DNA of 64,000 nucleotides from Tsuneonella troitsensis (GCF_001441535.1 NZ_LMAU01000001.1:1-64000); one strand, 5' to 3'. Positions 33,410 to 43,931 are shown, numbered from the stretch's first letter. Program-made: numbers and translations. The notes: generated from the letters alone by a model not told the origin.

Positions 33410-34621
33410 ATGGACATGAAGGATGGGTTGGGACGCGTGATCGGCCTCGCAATGGCGGGCAAGAGCCCGTGGGGCGGCGGCAAGAAGCCTGGCAGCGAGC
33501 CGGAGCCGGATGTGCCCGCGGGCGACGAGCCTGCCGTGCCGTTCGAACCCGCGGCGGACAAGCCGGCGGACGACAAGCCGGCGGACGACAAGCCCGCGCG
33601 CAAGGGCCCGCGCAATCCGTGGCTGCCTCCCAGCGACGAACCGCGCCGCTCCGCGAGCATCGAGGACATATTCAAGAACCGCGGCCCCGAGGGCCCTCGC
33701 CGCAAGATCGGCGGCGGCGGCGGAGGAGGCCCTGGCTTCCGCATCCCCGAGCGGCCCGGCGGCAAGAGCTGGTTTCCGCTGGCCGTCGGCGCGATCCTCG
33801 TGGTGTGGCTGGGCTTTTCGATGGTCCACCAGGTCGGCCCGAAGGAAGAAGGCATCGTCACGACCTTCGGCAAGTATTCGAGCACGATGAGCCCGGGCCT
33901 CAACGTCTCTCTTCCGTGGCCCATCCAGAATGTCGACATCGAGCCGGTGAGCGAGTTCCGGATCGAACAGATTCCGGAAGGAACCGCACAGAAGCTCATG
34001 CTGACCGGCGACCAGAACCTGGTCGACCTCAGTTATATCGTGCGCTGGTCTATCAAGGATCTGAAGCAGTTCCGCTTCGAGCTCTCCGACCCCGAGGCGA
34101 CCCTGCGCGACGTTGCGGAAGCGGCGATGCGCGCGTCGGTCGCGACCAAGCAGCTCGACGACGTTCTTTCTGGCGCCGGTCGCGCGGACATCGAAGGCTC
34201 GGTCATGACGCGGATGCAGGCCATCCTCGACGCCTATCAATCGGGCATCGCGGTCCAGGGCGTGCAGATCCGCAAGACCGACCCGCCGAAGGAGGTCGAA
34301 GAGGCATTCAAGGACGTTTCGGCGGCGCAGCAGGATGCCGACGCCGAGATCAACAAGGCCGAGCTTTACGCCCAGCAGGTGCTTGCGCGCGCGCAGGGTG
34401 ATGCCGCCTCGTTCGACAAGATCTACGCCGAATACAGGCTCGCGCCCGAAGTCACCCGGCGGCGCCTCTATTACGAGACCATGGAGCGCGTCTTGCGCAA
34501 CACCGACAAGACCGTGATCGAGGCACCCGGCGTGACGCCGTACCTCCCGCTGCAGGAAGTGCGGCGGCGACCGGCGCCGAACACCCCTGCGGGCACCCAG
34601 GCCGGCGAGGGAGCCCAGTGA
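33410..34621 (+). CDS. hflK: HflK, FtsH modulator (band 7 protein)
   Basis: 403 residues. A long disordered N-terminus with a 15-base DNA repeat giving (KPADD)n, a Gly-rich stretch (GGGGGGGP), one membrane helix (about 122-140) and a SPFH/band 7 domain (QVGPKEEGIVTTFGKYSSTMSPGLN, then TDPPKEVEEAFKDVSAAQQDADAEINKAE in pieces). HflK and HflC form the cage that regulates FtsH protease. The stop overlaps the hflC start by one base (TGATG). Confidence 0.94.
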   Translation: MDMKDGLGRVIGLAMAGKSPWGGGKKPGSEPEPDVPAGDEPAVPFEPAADKPADDKPADDKPARKGPRNPWLPPSDEPRRSASIEDIFKNRGPEGPRRKIGGGGGGGPGFRIPERPGGKSWFPLAVGAILVVWLGFSMVHQVGPKEEGIVTTFGKYSSTMSPGLNVSLPWPIQNVDIEPVSEFRIEQIPEGTAQKLMLTGDQNLVDLSYIVRWSIKDLKQFRFELSDPEATLRDVAEAAMRASVATKQLDDVLSGAGRADIEGSVMTRMQAILDAYQSGIAVQGVQIRKTDPPKEVEEAFKDVSAAQQDADAEINKAELYAQQVLARAQGDAASFDKIYAEYRLAPEVTRRRLYYETMERVLRNTDKTVIEAPGVTPYLPLQEVRRRPAPNTPAGTQAGEGAQ

Positions 34622-35469
34622 TGGAAAACTTCTTCGAAACCCACCGCAATTCGCTGATCGCGGTCGCTGTCGCTCTCGTCGCGATGCTGTCCTCGATCGT
34701 GGTCGTCCCCGAGACCGAGGAAGCGGTGATCATCCAGGCGGGCCGGCCCGACCGGGTCGCCAACCGCTTCGTCCCCGATCAGGCCTACGGCGAGACCGGC
34801 GCAGGGATCATCCTGCGCATCCCGTTCTACGAGCGCGTGCAGCGTGTCGACAAGCGCGTGCTGAATGTCGACATGGAGCCGCAGACCGTCCTTTCGACCG
34901 ATCAGCTTCGCCTCAATGTCGATGCCTATGCCCGCTACCGGATCATCGACCCCGTCCTGATGGTGGAGACCGCGGGCACGCTCACCACGGTAGACAGCCA
35001 GTTGGCGGCGGTCCTTTCCTCGGTCGTCCGACAGGAGCTCGGCCGCCGCAGCTTTTCCTCGCTGTTGACCGCCGAGCGGGGCACGACGATGGCGAACATC
35101 CGCGCCAAGCTCGACGATCAGGCGCGCCGTTACGGTGCCCAGGTGATCGACGTGCGGATCAAGCGCGCCGACCTGCCCGATGGCAGCCCGCTCGAGTCCG
35201 CGTTCCGCCGGATGCAGAGCGCCCGGAAGCAGGAGGCCGACACGCTGCGTGCGCAGGGCCTGAAGGAAGCGCAGATCATCCGCGCCACCGCCGAGGCCGA
35301 AGCCGCCAAGATCTATGCCGACGCATATGGCAAGGATCCGGAGTTCTACGACTTCTACCGGGCAATGCAGAGCTACGACACGACCTTTGCCCAGGATTCG
35401 CAATCGGGCAGCTCGATCATCCTGTCGCCCGACAACGAGTATCTGAAGCAGTTCCGCGGACAGCGTTGA
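34621..35469 (+). CDS. hflC: HflC, FtsH modulator
   Basis: 282 residues. N-terminal membrane helix (NSLIAVAVALVAMLSSIVVV), then band 7 domain with ETEEAVIIQAGRP, LRIPFYERVQRVDKRVL, DVRIKRADLP and the QKEADTLRAQGL-like coiled coil, ending FAQDSQSGSSIILSPDNEYLK. ATG 34621 follows the hflK stop; GTG 34618 is a poorer option. Partner of HflK in the inner membrane. Confidence 0.94.
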   Translation: MENFFETHRNSLIAVAVALVAMLSSIVVVPETEEAVIIQAGRPDRVANRFVPDQAYGETGAGIILRIPFYERVQRVDKRVLNVDMEPQTVLSTDQLRLNVDAYARYRIIDPVLMVETAGTLTTVDSQLAAVLSSVVRQELGRRSFSSLLTAERGTTMANIRAKLDDQARRYGAQVIDVRIKRADLPDGSPLESAFRRMQSARKQEADTLRAQGLKEAQIIRATAEAEAAKIYADAYGKDPEFYDFYRAMQSYDTTFAQDSQSGSSIILSPDNEYLKQFRGQR

Positions 35470-35542
35470 CCGTTGGTCGATGCGTTCAATCGCGGTTAAG
35501 CCCCGCAGGCGAGATTCAGGCCACGGGGGACATGGAAACAAG

Positions 35543-37102
35543 ATGCAAGACAAGGAAAACACGCGCGTGCGATATTCCTACGGATTGACTTCTGCGCTGC
35601 TCGTGGGCGGCGCTGCACTGACCCTGGTTACCGGCTTTCCCGCGGGCGCGCAGGTGGCACAGAACGACGAGGGCCAGATGGCCCGTGTGGTGCCCCGCGC
35701 CGGCGCGCCGGAGAGCTTTGCCGACCTGACCGCGCAGCTACAGCCGGCGGTGGTCAACATCTCCACCCGGCAGCGCATCCAGGTAACGTCCGGTGGCAAC
35801 CCGTTCGCCGGAACTCCCTTCGAAGGACTGTTCGGCAATCGCGGAACCCCTGCGCAGCCGCAGACCCGCCAGGCCCAGTCGCTGGGTTCGGGCTTCATCA
35901 TCTCGGCCGACGGCTACATCGTTACCAACAATCACGTCATCGCGCCGCAGGGCCGCGGCGAGGTGGAAGAGATTACAGTGACACTGAGCGACGGCACCGA
36001 GCTGCCGGCAACGCTTGTCGGCAACGATGCCTCCTCGGACCTCGCGGTCCTCAAGGTCGAGCGGCGCGAAGCCTTTCCGTTCGTCAAGTTCGGCGATTCC
36101 AGCCAGGCCCGCGTCGGCGACTGGGTGATCGCCATCGGCAACCCCTTCGCGCTGGGCGGAACTGTGACGTCCGGCATCGTGTCGGCGGTTTATCGCAATA
36201 CCGGGTCGGGCGGAGCGTACGACCGTTACATCCAGACCGACGCCAGCATCAACCGCGGCAATTCCGGCGGCCCGCTGTTCGACATGCAGGGCAACGTGAT
36301 CGGCATCAACAACGCGATCTTCTCTCCTTCGGGCGGCAGCGTCGGCATCGGCTTCGCCATCCCGGCCGAGATCGCCGCGCCGATCGTGCAGAAGCTGCGC
36401 AGCGGTCAGGAGATCGAGCGCGGATATCTGGGCATCCAGATCCAGCCCGTCGCCGGCGATCTCGCCAATTCGCTGGACCTGCCGCAAAACCGGGGCGAAT
36501 TCGTCCAGTCGGTCGAGCCGGGTCAAGCCGCCGATCGTGCCGGCATCAGGCCGGGCGACGTCGTCACCAAGGTCAACAACCAGGACGTGACGAGCGACCA
36601 GACCCTGTCGTTCCTGGTCGCCAACATCGCACCGGGAACGCGCATCCCGATCGAGCTCTACCGCGAGGGCCAACGCCGGACGGTAACGGCTACGGTCGGC
36701 AAGCGCCCGAGCGACGAGGAACTGGCCCAGTCGCAGATCCTCAACGGCGACGGTTCGGACGAAGCCGATCGCCCCGCCCCCGATGCCAACAGCGGCGAAG
36801 CGCTGGCGCAGAGCCTTGGGCTTCAGGTCTCCCCGCTGACGCCGCGCTACGCCCAGCAACTGGGTGTAGCGGCGGATAGCGGCGGCCTCGTGATCCTGGG
36901 AATCGATCCGAACTCGGATTCGGGCCAGAAGGGGCTTCAGCGCGGCGACATCGTGGTCACTGCGAACTATCGCCCGGTGAATACCGTCGCCGATCTGGAA
37001 GGCATCGTCAGCCAGGCCAAGGCCGCAAATCGCGAAAGTGTGCTGCTGCGCATCCAGCGCCGGGGCCGTCCGCTGACCTACGTTCCCATCCGACTGCGCT
37101 GA
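35543..37102 (+). CDS. degP: Do/DegP-family periplasmic serine protease
   Basis: 519 residues. Signal peptide, then a trypsin-like domain with His (TNNHVIAP), Asp (SSDLAVLKV) and Ser (RGNSGGPL), and two PDZ domains (IERGYLGIQIQPV; SGGLVILGIDPNSDSGQKGLQRGDIV). Envelope protein quality control. It is 73 bases after hflC and probably in the same transcript, as is common in alphaproteobacteria. ATG 35543 chosen; a frame extends to 35480. Confidence 0.93.
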   Translation: MQDKENTRVRYSYGLTSALLVGGAALTLVTGFPAGAQVAQNDEGQMARVVPRAGAPESFADLTAQLQPAVVNISTRQRIQVTSGGNPFAGTPFEGLFGNRGTPAQPQTRQAQSLGSGFIISADGYIVTNNHVIAPQGRGEVEEITVTLSDGTELPATLVGNDASSDLAVLKVERREAFPFVKFGDSSQARVGDWVIAIGNPFALGGTVTSGIVSAVYRNTGSGGAYDRYIQTDASINRGNSGGPLFDMQGNVIGINNAIFSPSGGSVGIGFAIPAEIAAPIVQKLRSGQEIERGYLGIQIQPVAGDLANSLDLPQNRGEFVQSVEPGQAADRAGIRPGDVVTKVNNQDVTSDQTLSFLVANIAPGTRIPIELYREGQRRTVTATVGKRPSDEELAQSQILNGDGSDEADRPAPDANSGEALAQSLGLQVSPLTPRYAQQLGVAADSGGLVILGIDPNSDSGQKGLQRGDIVVTANYRPVNTVADLEGIVSQAKAANRESVLLRIQRRGRPLTYVPIRLR

Positions 37103-37126
37103 TCGGCAGCGTCGGTCTGTAGCGAC

Positions 37127-37157
37127 AGCCCCGCCCGGTTTCGACCGCGGCGGGGCT
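37127..37157. terminator. Stem-loop after degP
   Basis: AGCCCCGCC / GGCGGGGCT, perfect 9-bp arms with a 13-base loop, between the convergent degP and PilZ genes. No T run; possibly bidirectional. Confidence 0.45.
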
Positions 37158-37164
37158 TCGCATA

Positions 37165-37608
37165 TCAGGTCGGGCCGCGCAGTATGCGCCGTAGCCAGTG
37201 GGGTAGTTTCCGAGCGGGCGCGATCGGCGGCTCCGGGATATCCTCGATCTCGACCGTCGCGGCCGGCTCTACGCCGAGCGCCGAGGCGAGCGGCCCGGAT
37301 ATCGACTGCGAAAACCGGATTCCTGCCGTACGCGGACCGGACCACATCACCATTCCGGTCAACCGTCGTCCCGGTCCGAACTCGAGATGCACCGTCGATC
37401 CGATCGGCACGGCGATCCCACCTGCGATTCGCACCTGGCAACCGGTTCGCGACACGTCGATCAGAGTGACGCGGTGCGGGCTGGCCGGAATGCGGGCGAT
37501 GGCCGAAGCGCCGGATGCGATGCGATCGGACCGGCGCCGGTCCCGCCCTTCGCCCTGAGGACCAGTCGGGACCGGCTCCTCACTCGTCTGATGTGCTCCG
37601 CTGATCAT
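37165..37608 (-). CDS. PilZ domain protein
   Basis: 147 residues. PilZ (c-di-GMP receptor) domain at about 22-105: GRDRRRSDRIASGASA with the RxxxR-type motif, then LIDVSRTGCQVRI corresponding to DxSxxG. A Pro/Ile-rich C-terminal tail follows. Both halves of the ligand motif are present, so c-di-GMP binding is plausible. Second of two adjacent PilZ genes. Confidence 0.85.
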   Translation of the reverse strand: MISGAHQTSEEPVPTGPQGEGRDRRRSDRIASGASAIARIPASPHRVTLIDVSRTGCQVRIAGGIAVPIGSTVHLEFGPGRRLTGMVMWSGPRTAGIRFSQSISGPLASALGVEPAATVEIEDIPEPPIAPARKLPHWLRRILRGPT

Positions 37609-37626
37609 AAACGCCCCGTTCCGAAC

Positions 37627-37950
37627 CTATTCGTCGTCGACCATGGCGGGGTGCGCGCGGACCACGTGGTCGAGCACTGCAGGATGCAAGGGATGCGAGA
37701 AGCGGAAGCCCGCGCGTTCGGACGCCGTCCAGCAAAGCTCCGCACCCAGACTCTCGAGACCGGGCATCCGTATCGCGAAGCCACTGTCCGCGGTAAGGCC
37801 AGGCTGCGCCATCTCGGCGTTGAAGCCACTAGTCGACAGATCGACGATCTCGACCTTCGATCGCGAGCCGTTGCTGCAATCGAGGATGCCCTTCATCGAT
37901 GTTTCGTGGCGCACTGCCTTTCGGCGCTCCGCGCTGTAACCCTTCGTCAT
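37627..37950 (-). CDS. PilZ domain protein
   Basis: 107 residues, PilZ only: ERRKAVRHETSM (RxxxR) and VEIVDLSTSGFNAEM (DxSxxG), both ligand elements intact. 18 bases upstream of the other PilZ gene. It may control motility or polysaccharide output; no such genes are near. The 124 bases upstream show nothing. Confidence 0.85.
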   Translation of the reverse strand: MTKGYSAERRKAVRHETSMKGILDCSNGSRSKVEIVDLSTSGFNAEMAQPGLTADSGFAIRMPGLESLGAELCWTASERAGFRFSHPLHPAVLDHVVRAHPAMVDDE

Positions 37951-38074
37951 GTGACGCGCTCTTTCGTTGATCAGGGACGAGAGCGACCTTGTGTTATCCG
38001 TACTTTTTCGCAGGAATAACTGAAGAGTGCGTTAATCGGCACGCCGGAAAAACGCTTCCCAGCCTGGGCGACGA

Positions 38075-40243
38075 CTATTGCGGCACCGGCTGCGCCGGCT
38101 GTACGGGCGCACGCTGACGCTGCGGCTGCGGCGCGGGAGGCGGCGGACGATCGCCGATTGCTCGATCGAGGAAATCGTCGCTCGCCGCCTGGGTCGCTTC
38201 GTCGACGGGTGGCGGACGGCGACCGGGTATGGCCTGCGGTTGTTCCCCCTCGACCGGGAAAGGATCGCCCCCGTCAGCCGGACCCGGCCGTTGCGGTTCG
38301 ATCAGGTTACCCGCTTCGTCGATGTAATAGTAATCGTCGGGGTCGCCGCCGAACATGTATTCCTCGTCGGGCTCGAGCTGCCATTCGGGCAGTTCGAGAT
38401 CGGTTTCGAATTCCTCTACCGGGCGGTCCTTCACCGCGTATCGCATATAGGCGGCGAACGCGCGCGCCGGCGCCGTGCCGCCCTGCAGGCCGGCCACCGC
38501 CTTTGCGTCGTCGCGGCCCATCCAGACACCCGTGGTGATCCCGCTGGAGAAGCCGAGGAACCAGCCGTCCTTGTTGGAGGTCGTCGTTCCCGTCTTGCCT
38601 GCCACCGGACGACCGATCTGCGCGGCGCGCCCGGTCCCGGTGCTGACGGCGGTCTGCAAAAGGTCGGTCATCCCCGCCGCCACGTAATCGGGCACCAGGC
38701 GCGTCGTGCGGGTGTCCTCGTGCTGGTAGAGCAACTCGCCGTCGGTGGTCGTCACCTTGACGATGCCGAAAGGCTCCAGGCTGATCCCGCCGGCCGACAC
38801 GCTGGCGAAGGCGCGGGTCATGTCGATCACGCGGGTCTCGCTCGATCCGAGAACCATCGAGGGATAGGTGGAGATCGGGGTGGTTATCCCGAACCTGCGC
38901 GCCATCGACGCGACCGTCCCGAATCCCACTTCGTTGCCGAGCTGGGCCGCAACGGTGTTCTTCGAATAGGCGAATGCCGTTCGCACGTCGATCTCGCCGG
39001 CAAAGCCGCCGCCCGAATTGCGCGGGCTCCAGCCATCGATCGTGACGGGCACGTCCTTGACCCGGTCCTCGGGCTGATAACCGGCCTCGAGCGCGGCGAG
39101 ATAGACGAACAGCTTCCAGGCCGAACCCGGCTGTCGGACCGCTTCGGTCGCCCGGTTGTAGTTGGATGTCACATAATCGGTTCCGCCCACCATCGCGAGG
39201 ATGGCTCCATCGCGGTCCATGCTGACGAGCGCGCCCTGTGCTCCGCCCGGCACGTTCGCCTTGATCGCCGTGGCAGCCGCCTGCTGCATGCCGACGTCCA
39301 GCGTGGTCCAGACCTCGATCGGCTCGAACGTCTCGGGAAGCAATATCTCGAGCTGCGGAAGGGCCCAGTCGGTGAAATAGCGAACCGAGTTCTGGCTGGT
39401 GTCCTTCTTGAGCCGGACCGCACTGGGATCGACCTGGGCCTGGCTCGCGCTGATGCGGCCTTGCTCGCGCATCAACCGCAGCACGACGTTCGCCCGGCCC
39501 ACGGCGGCGTCGACATCGGCAGTGGGCGAATAGCGACTGGGCGCCTTCACCAGGCCGGCGATGATCGCGGCCTCGGCTACCGACAGTTCGGTCGCGTCGT
39601 GGCTGAAGAACTTGCGGCTGGCGCTGTCGACCCCGTACGCGCCGCCGCCGAAATAGACCTTGTTGAGATAGAGCTCGAGGATCTGCTGCTTCGAGAACTT
39701 CGTTTCGAGCGCCATCGCCAGCACGATCTCGCGCAGCTTGCGATCGACCGAGCGGTTGGAATTGAGGAACAGGTTGCGGGCGAGCTGCTGGGTGATCGTC
39801 GACGTGGCGCCAAGGCGGCGATCGCCGGTCAGCCAGACATAGACCGCACGTGTCAGGCCGATCGGGTCGATGCCGGGGTGGGAGAAGAAGCGCCGGTCCT
39901 CGACCGAGATCATCGCGTCCTTCATCACCTCGGGAATCTGCGAACTGTCGAGCCATTTGCCATAGCTCGGCCCCAGCTCGACGAGCTCGGTACCGTCGCG
40001 GGCGCGCACGACGATCGTCTGGCCCGGCTGGGTTGCCTTGAGGGTCGAATATGTGGGCAGCGACCGCGCGGCGAACAGCACCGCGATCGCCAGGAAGATC
40101 ACCGCGAGGATGGTCGCACCGCCGCCCCAGATGACGCCGCGGCGCAGCCACAGCCGCCAGCCGCCCGGCTCGCGCTTCGTTACCGAAGATTGTCGCCGGC
40201 GCTGCGCCTGTCCCGCCGCGCGCCGGCTACCTCGCTCCGCCAT
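38075..40243 (-). CDS. Class A penicillin-binding protein (PBP1A/1C-like)
   Basis: 722 residues. A basic cytoplasmic N-terminus, one membrane anchor (about 35-60), a GT51 transglycosylase (SVEDRRFFSHPGID, GATSTITQQLARNLF, KVYFGGGAYGV) and a transpeptidase with SAWK in PGSAWKLFVY, SKN in YSKNT and AGKTGTT. A Pro/Gln-rich C-terminal tail of about 90 residues ends PVQPAQPVPQ. Start ATG 40243 preferred over 40258. Builds peptidoglycan at the outer face of the inner membrane. Confidence 0.94.
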   Translation of the reverse strand: MAERGSRRAAGQAQRRRQSSVTKREPGGWRLWLRRGVIWGGGATILAVIFLAIAVLFAARSLPTYSTLKATQPGQTIVVRARDGTELVELGPSYGKWLDSSQIPEVMKDAMISVEDRRFFSHPGIDPIGLTRAVYVWLTGDRRLGATSTITQQLARNLFLNSNRSVDRKLREIVLAMALETKFSKQQILELYLNKVYFGGGAYGVDSASRKFFSHDATELSVAEAAIIAGLVKAPSRYSPTADVDAAVGRANVVLRLMREQGRISASQAQVDPSAVRLKKDTSQNSVRYFTDWALPQLEILLPETFEPIEVWTTLDVGMQQAAATAIKANVPGGAQGALVSMDRDGAILAMVGGTDYVTSNYNRATEAVRQPGSAWKLFVYLAALEAGYQPEDRVKDVPVTIDGWSPRNSGGGFAGEIDVRTAFAYSKNTVAAQLGNEVGFGTVASMARRFGITTPISTYPSMVLGSSETRVIDMTRAFASVSAGGISLEPFGIVKVTTTDGELLYQHEDTRTTRLVPDYVAAGMTDLLQTAVSTGTGRAAQIGRPVAGKTGTTTSNKDGWFLGFSSGITTGVWMGRDDAKAVAGLQGGTAPARAFAAYMRYAVKDRPVEEFETDLELPEWQLEPDEEYMFGGDPDDYYYIDEAGNLIEPQRPGPADGGDPFPVEGEQPQAIPGRRPPPVDEATQAASDDFLDRAIGDRPPPPAPQPQRQRAPVQPAQPVPQ

Positions 40244-40315
40244 CTGGCCTTCCCGCACCCTTTGTCCGCGTCATGCGTGGGGGTGCATAGGCGAACAGGA
40301 ACCCGGCGTGAACGG

Positions 40316-40732
40316 CTATTCGCCGTCGCCCGCCGCGGGCTTGAAATCGAGCGAGGCCGAATTGATGCAGTAGCGCAGGCCGCCGGCTTCGCGAGGTCCG
40401 TCGGGGAACACATGGCCCAGGTGTCCGTCGCAGTTGGCGCAGACGACCTCGGTCCGGATCATCCCGTGGCTGACGTCGCGATGCTCTTCGACGGGGGCGC
40501 CGTCCGCCGGAGCGGTGAAGGCGGGCCAGCCGCAGCCGCTATCGTACTTGGCGTCGCTCTCGAACAGGATCTCACCGCACCCGGCGCAGCGGTATTCGCC
40601 TTCGGCCTTGTTCTTGTCGTACTTGCCGGTGAAGGCGCGCTCGGTACCCTTTTCGCGCAGGACGTGAAACTGCTCGGGGCTCAGTTTCTGGCGCCACTGG
40701 TCGTCGGTCAGATATTTGGGGTCGACAGTCAT
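40316..40732 (-). CDS. msrB: Peptide-methionine (R)-S-oxide reductase
   Basis: 138 residues. Zinc site CAGC and CANC pairs, substrate motif SGCGWPAF, and catalytic Cys in [11 protein letters not shown]. Complements msrA at 25.3 kb. Upstream of the PBP gene and after a glutathione transferase gene, same strand. Confidence 0.95.
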   Translation of the reverse strand: MTVDPKYLTDDQWRQKLSPEQFHVLREKGTERAFTGKYDKNKAEGEYRCAGCGEILFESDAKYDSGCGWPAFTAPADGAPVEEHRDVSHGMIRTEVVCANCDGHLGHVFPDGPREAGGLRYCINSASLDFKPAAGDGE

Positions 40733-40778
40733 CGGAAGGTCTCCTTCCCAGGCGATATGGGAAGCGATCGCCTCTCCC

Positions 40779-41450
40779 TCAACCGTCGACCTGCGCGTAG
40801 TGGACCGGCGGCTGGATCACTTCCATCCTTTCGGTCAGCAGCGGGCGGAAGCTCGGCCGGCTCTTGAACACGGCATACCACCCGCGCGACTGTTCGTGCC
40901 CGGTCCAGTCGATCCCGCCCAAGTAGTCCGCGACCGAGATCTGCGCCGCCGCGGCCAGGTCCGCCAGGCTCATCGTCGAACCGGCCAGCCACGCGCGGGT
41001 ATCGACCAGCCAGTCGACGTATTCGAGATGTTCGTGCGCCAGCTTCATCGCTTCGCGCAGGACGCGGCTGTCGGGTGGCTGACGCAGCACGAGGCGCTTC
41101 TTCATCCGCTCGTGCAGCAGCGGGGCGACGACATCGCCGTAGAAATTCTCGTCGAACAGGGCGACCAGCCGGCGGATTTCCGCCCGGTTGGCGGCGGTGC
41201 CGTTGATCATCGCGGCCCGGTCGACCGTTTCCTCGAAATATTCGCAGATCGCGCGGCTATCGGCCAGCACGATGCCCTTGGCCTTGTCTTCGAGCACGGG
41301 CGTACGGCCCGCCGCATTCAGCCGCCAGAACCCCTCGCTTGGCTCCCACGGGTTTTCGCGCCAGAGTTCATAGCCGACGCCCTTCTCGCTCAGCAGCAGG
41401 CGAACCTTGCGGCTGAAAGGGCAGAGCGGGAATTGATAGAGGCGCCACAT
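40779..41450 (-). CDS. Glutathione S-transferase family protein
   Basis: 223 residues. Thioredoxin-like N-terminal domain with [18 protein letters not shown] (CPFS active-site region), RTPVLED and DSRAICEY, and an all-helical C-terminal domain with [12 protein letters not shown]. Substrate unknown; could be a stringent-starvation-like or detoxifying GST. 46 bases upstream of msrB. Confidence 0.85.
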   Translation of the reverse strand: MWRLYQFPLCPFSRKVRLLLSEKGVGYELWRENPWEPSEGFWRLNAAGRTPVLEDKAKGIVLADSRAICEYFEETVDRAAMINGTAANRAEIRRLVALFDENFYGDVVAPLLHERMKKRLVLRQPPDSRVLREAMKLAHEHLEYVDWLVDTRAWLAGSTMSLADLAAAAQISVADYLGGIDWTGHEQSRGWYAVFKSRPSFRPLLTERMEVIQPPVHYAQVDG

Positions 41451-41519
41451 CGCCTGCGCTCATGCACCAGCGTCGGCGGCAAATCCACCGATGAAGCGAG
41501 ATTTACGCGGCGAAAACCG

Positions 41520-41951
41520 TCAGTAACGTGGGCTGGCCGCTTCGACGGCGGCGCGCATCCGATCAGCCATTTCGCGCAAGGCCGGAATCATCGCGCCCAT
41601 GCCGCCTGCCATCGAGCCCATCGCCCCCATTACGCGCGGCAGGCTTTCGCGCACCCGATCGGGCGCGTCCTGGGCGTCGGGGGAGACGCTGCGCAGCGTC
41701 ATGTCCGGATCGACATCGTCGGGATTGTCGCCCGCAGCTTCGGCCACCGCCTTGGCGAGCGGGGCCAGCGGAATGTCGAGCAGCGCCTCGCTCGCAGCGG
41801 CCATGCCTTCGGCGATGGCGGCCTGGGCGACCGGATCCTTGAGCGTCGCTTCGACTTCGGCGGTCGCAACCTCGGCATCGCTGACCTGCGCCAATGCGGG
41901 CAGCGGTGCTGCGAGCGCGACAAGCGCGGTGATACGGGTCAGGGTTCGCAT
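41520..41951 (-). CDS. Secreted protein, unknown function
   Basis: 143 residues. Signal peptide (ITALVALAAPLPALAQ), then an acidic, Ala-rich, mainly helical region and a Gly/Met segment (VMGAMGSMAGGMGAMIP). No recognised domain. Start ATG 41951 chosen so that the signal is compact. A similar small secreted gene follows upstream. Confidence 0.65.
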   Translation of the reverse strand: MRTLTRITALVALAAPLPALAQVSDAEVATAEVEATLKDPVAQAAIAEGMAAASEALLDIPLAPLAKAVAEAAGDNPDDVDPDMTLRSVSPDAQDAPDRVRESLPRVMGAMGSMAGGMGAMIPALREMADRMRAAVEAASPRY

Positions 41952-42048
41952 AAGCGTGTCTCCAGCCGGCAAAATTCCGGCGAATCGAACGCAGATTCTA
42001 CCCAGTTTTCAGTTGCCGCGACCTGAACGCCGCCCTCGGCCTGTCGCG

Positions 42049-42414
42049 TCAGAGGCCCGACGCGTCGAGCAGCAGCAGGCACGGAGGCATCGCCGCATCG
42101 AGCGCGCCACGGTTTGCCGCGAGGGGCCGCGCGTACTCTGCGAGCGAACTAGCCACCGCCTCGCGCGTGCGTCCGGTCTCGTCCATCACCTGGGCGGATG
42201 TCCGCACGAAGAATTCGCGCCCGCGCGCGGCGAGCGGCGGCCAGGTCGTCGCTTCCCCACGGGACTGCAGCGCGGCCCCCAGCGCGAAAGCCGCCGAGCA
42301 GCGCAGCGCCGTCGATTGCTGCAGCGAGAGCGGTGTCGGCTCGACCGGCGCGGATTGCGCCGATGCGGGAACTGCGAGGAACAGCGATGCGGCGGCGATG
42401 GCGATGCGGATCAT
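42049..42414 (-). CDS. Small secreted protein, unknown function
   Basis: 121 residues. Signal (IAAASLFLAVPASAQ) and a helical body containing two Cys (ALRCSAAFAL and MPPCLLLLDASGL) that could pair. Similar proteins are annotated as hypothetical in sphingomonads. Divergent from the aldehyde dehydrogenase gene. Confidence 0.65.
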   Translation of the reverse strand: MIRIAIAAASLFLAVPASAQSAPVEPTPLSLQQSTALRCSAAFALGAALQSRGEATTWPPLAARGREFFVRTSAQVMDETGRTREAVASSLAEYARPLAANRGALDAAMPPCLLLLDASGL

Positions 42415-42509
42415 ACCGCGGCTCTAGCGCGCTTCACCTGAACCGCGCCAGACCGCATTGACGCGGGCGCACCCCGTGGGCATCGCATCGGCAACCAAGG
42501 AGATCATGC

Positions 42510-43931
42510 ATGAACGACAGTCACCTTCTCATCGGCGGCAAGACACTGACGGGCGGCGGGCGCGACGATGCGGAAGTGCTCGATCCCGCAACCGGCGTGA
42601 CGGTCGGCCGGGTCACCCATGCCACCCCGGCGGATCTCGACCATGCGCTCGACGCCGCGGAAAAGGGCTTCAAGGCCTGGCGCGATACCAACGCCGATCA
42701 GCGGACTGCCATTCTGCTGAAGGCCGCCGGCCTCATCCGCGAGCGCGCGAAGGACATCGGCACGTCCATCACCCGCGAGCAGGGCAAGCCGCTGAAGGAA
42801 GGCATCGGCGAGACGATCTATTGCGCGATGTTGCTGGAATTCTACGCGCAGGAGATCAAACGCATCTACGGCCGCACGCTGGTTCGACCCGCCGGAAGCC
42901 GCGTCGAGGTGCAGTATCATCCGGTCGGTCCGGTCGCGGGGTTTGCCGCATGGAACTTCCCGGCCCTCAACGTCATGCGCAAGATCGGCGGCGCGCTGGC
43001 TGCCGGCTGCTCGACGATCGTGAAACCGTCCGAGGAAACGCCGTCCGCCGGCCTGGCGCTGGTTCAGGCGCTGATCGATGCGGGCGTTCCCGGCGACGCG
43101 GTGCAATGCGTTTTCGGTGAGCCTGACGCGGTCAGCCGACACCTGCTCGCCAGCCCGGTGATCCGCAAGGTGACCTTCACCGGGTCCACCGCCGTCGGCA
43201 AGCACCTCGCCAAGCTCGCTGCCGAAGACCTCAAGATCGCGACGATGGAACTGGGCGGACACGCTCCGGTGCTGGTCTTCGCCGACGCCGATATCGACAA
43301 GGCGCTCGATACGATGGCCGCCGCCAAATTCCGCAACGCGGGGCAGGTCTGCGTCAGCCCGACCCGGTTCCTGGTCGAGGAGCCGGTGTTCGAGAAATTC
43401 CGCGACGGGTTCGTGGAACGCGCCAAGGCGGTCAAGGTCGGCAACGGCTTCGACGCCGATACCGACATGGGCCCGATGGCCTCGGCCCGCGGGCTGGAGC
43501 GCATGGAAAGCATGATCGGAAATGCGAAGGGCCAGGGCGGCAAGGTGCTCACCGGCGGGGAGCGCATCGGCAACCAGGGCGGATTCCACCAGCCGACGGT
43601 CCTGTCCGAAGTCCCTGTCGATGCCGAGATCATGAACGAGGAGCCGTTCGGCCCGGTCGCGATCATCAACTCGATGAAGGGCGAAGACGCGATGATCGCC
43701 GAAGCCAACCGCCTGCCTTACGGACTGGCGGCATACAGCTGGACATCGAACCCGGCGCGCCGCCGACGCCTTGCCGCGGAGGTCGAAACGGGGATGCTCG
43801 CGATCGATACCGGCGGCGTGTCGGCAGCCGACGCACCGTTCGGCGGCGTAAAATGGTCGGGCTACGGCAGCGAGGACGGACGCGAAGGCGTGCTCGCCTG
43901 CATGGTCACCAAGACAGTTCACGAAGGTTGA
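42510..43931 (+). CDS. NAD(P)-dependent aldehyde dehydrogenase, succinate-semialdehyde type
   Basis: 473 residues. Rossmann motif [12 protein letters not shown], catalytic Glu in MELGGHAP and Cys in [20 protein letters not shown] near the end. Closest in style to succinate-semialdehyde dehydrogenases, but the substrate cannot be fixed. It leads a five-gene plus-strand cluster with formaldehyde detoxification genes 10 bases downstream. Confidence 0.85.
   Translation: MNDSHLLIGGKTLTGGGRDDAEVLDPATGVTVGRVTHATPADLDHALDAAEKGFKAWRDTNADQRTAILLKAAGLIRERAKDIGTSITREQGKPLKEGIGETIYCAMLLEFYAQEIKRIYGRTLVRPAGSRVEVQYHPVGPVAGFAAWNFPALNVMRKIGGALAAGCSTIVKPSEETPSAGLALVQALIDAGVPGDAVQCVFGEPDAVSRHLLASPVIRKVTFTGSTAVGKHLAKLAAEDLKIATMELGGHAPVLVFADADIDKALDTMAAAKFRNAGQVCVSPTRFLVEEPVFEKFRDGFVERAKAVKVGNGFDADTDMGPMASARGLERMESMIGNAKGQGGKVLTGGERIGNQGGFHQPTVLSEVPVDAEIMNEEPFGPVAIINSMKGEDAMIAEANRLPYGLAAYSWTSNPARRRRLAAEVETGMLAIDTGGVSAADAPFGGVKWSGYGSEDGREGVLACMVTKTVHEG

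Noticed and set aside
33542-33605. Tandem DNA repeat in hflK as a CRISPR or mobile repeat
   Set aside because: The repeat is 15 bp, in frame and encodes KPADD units of a disordered region; no spacers.
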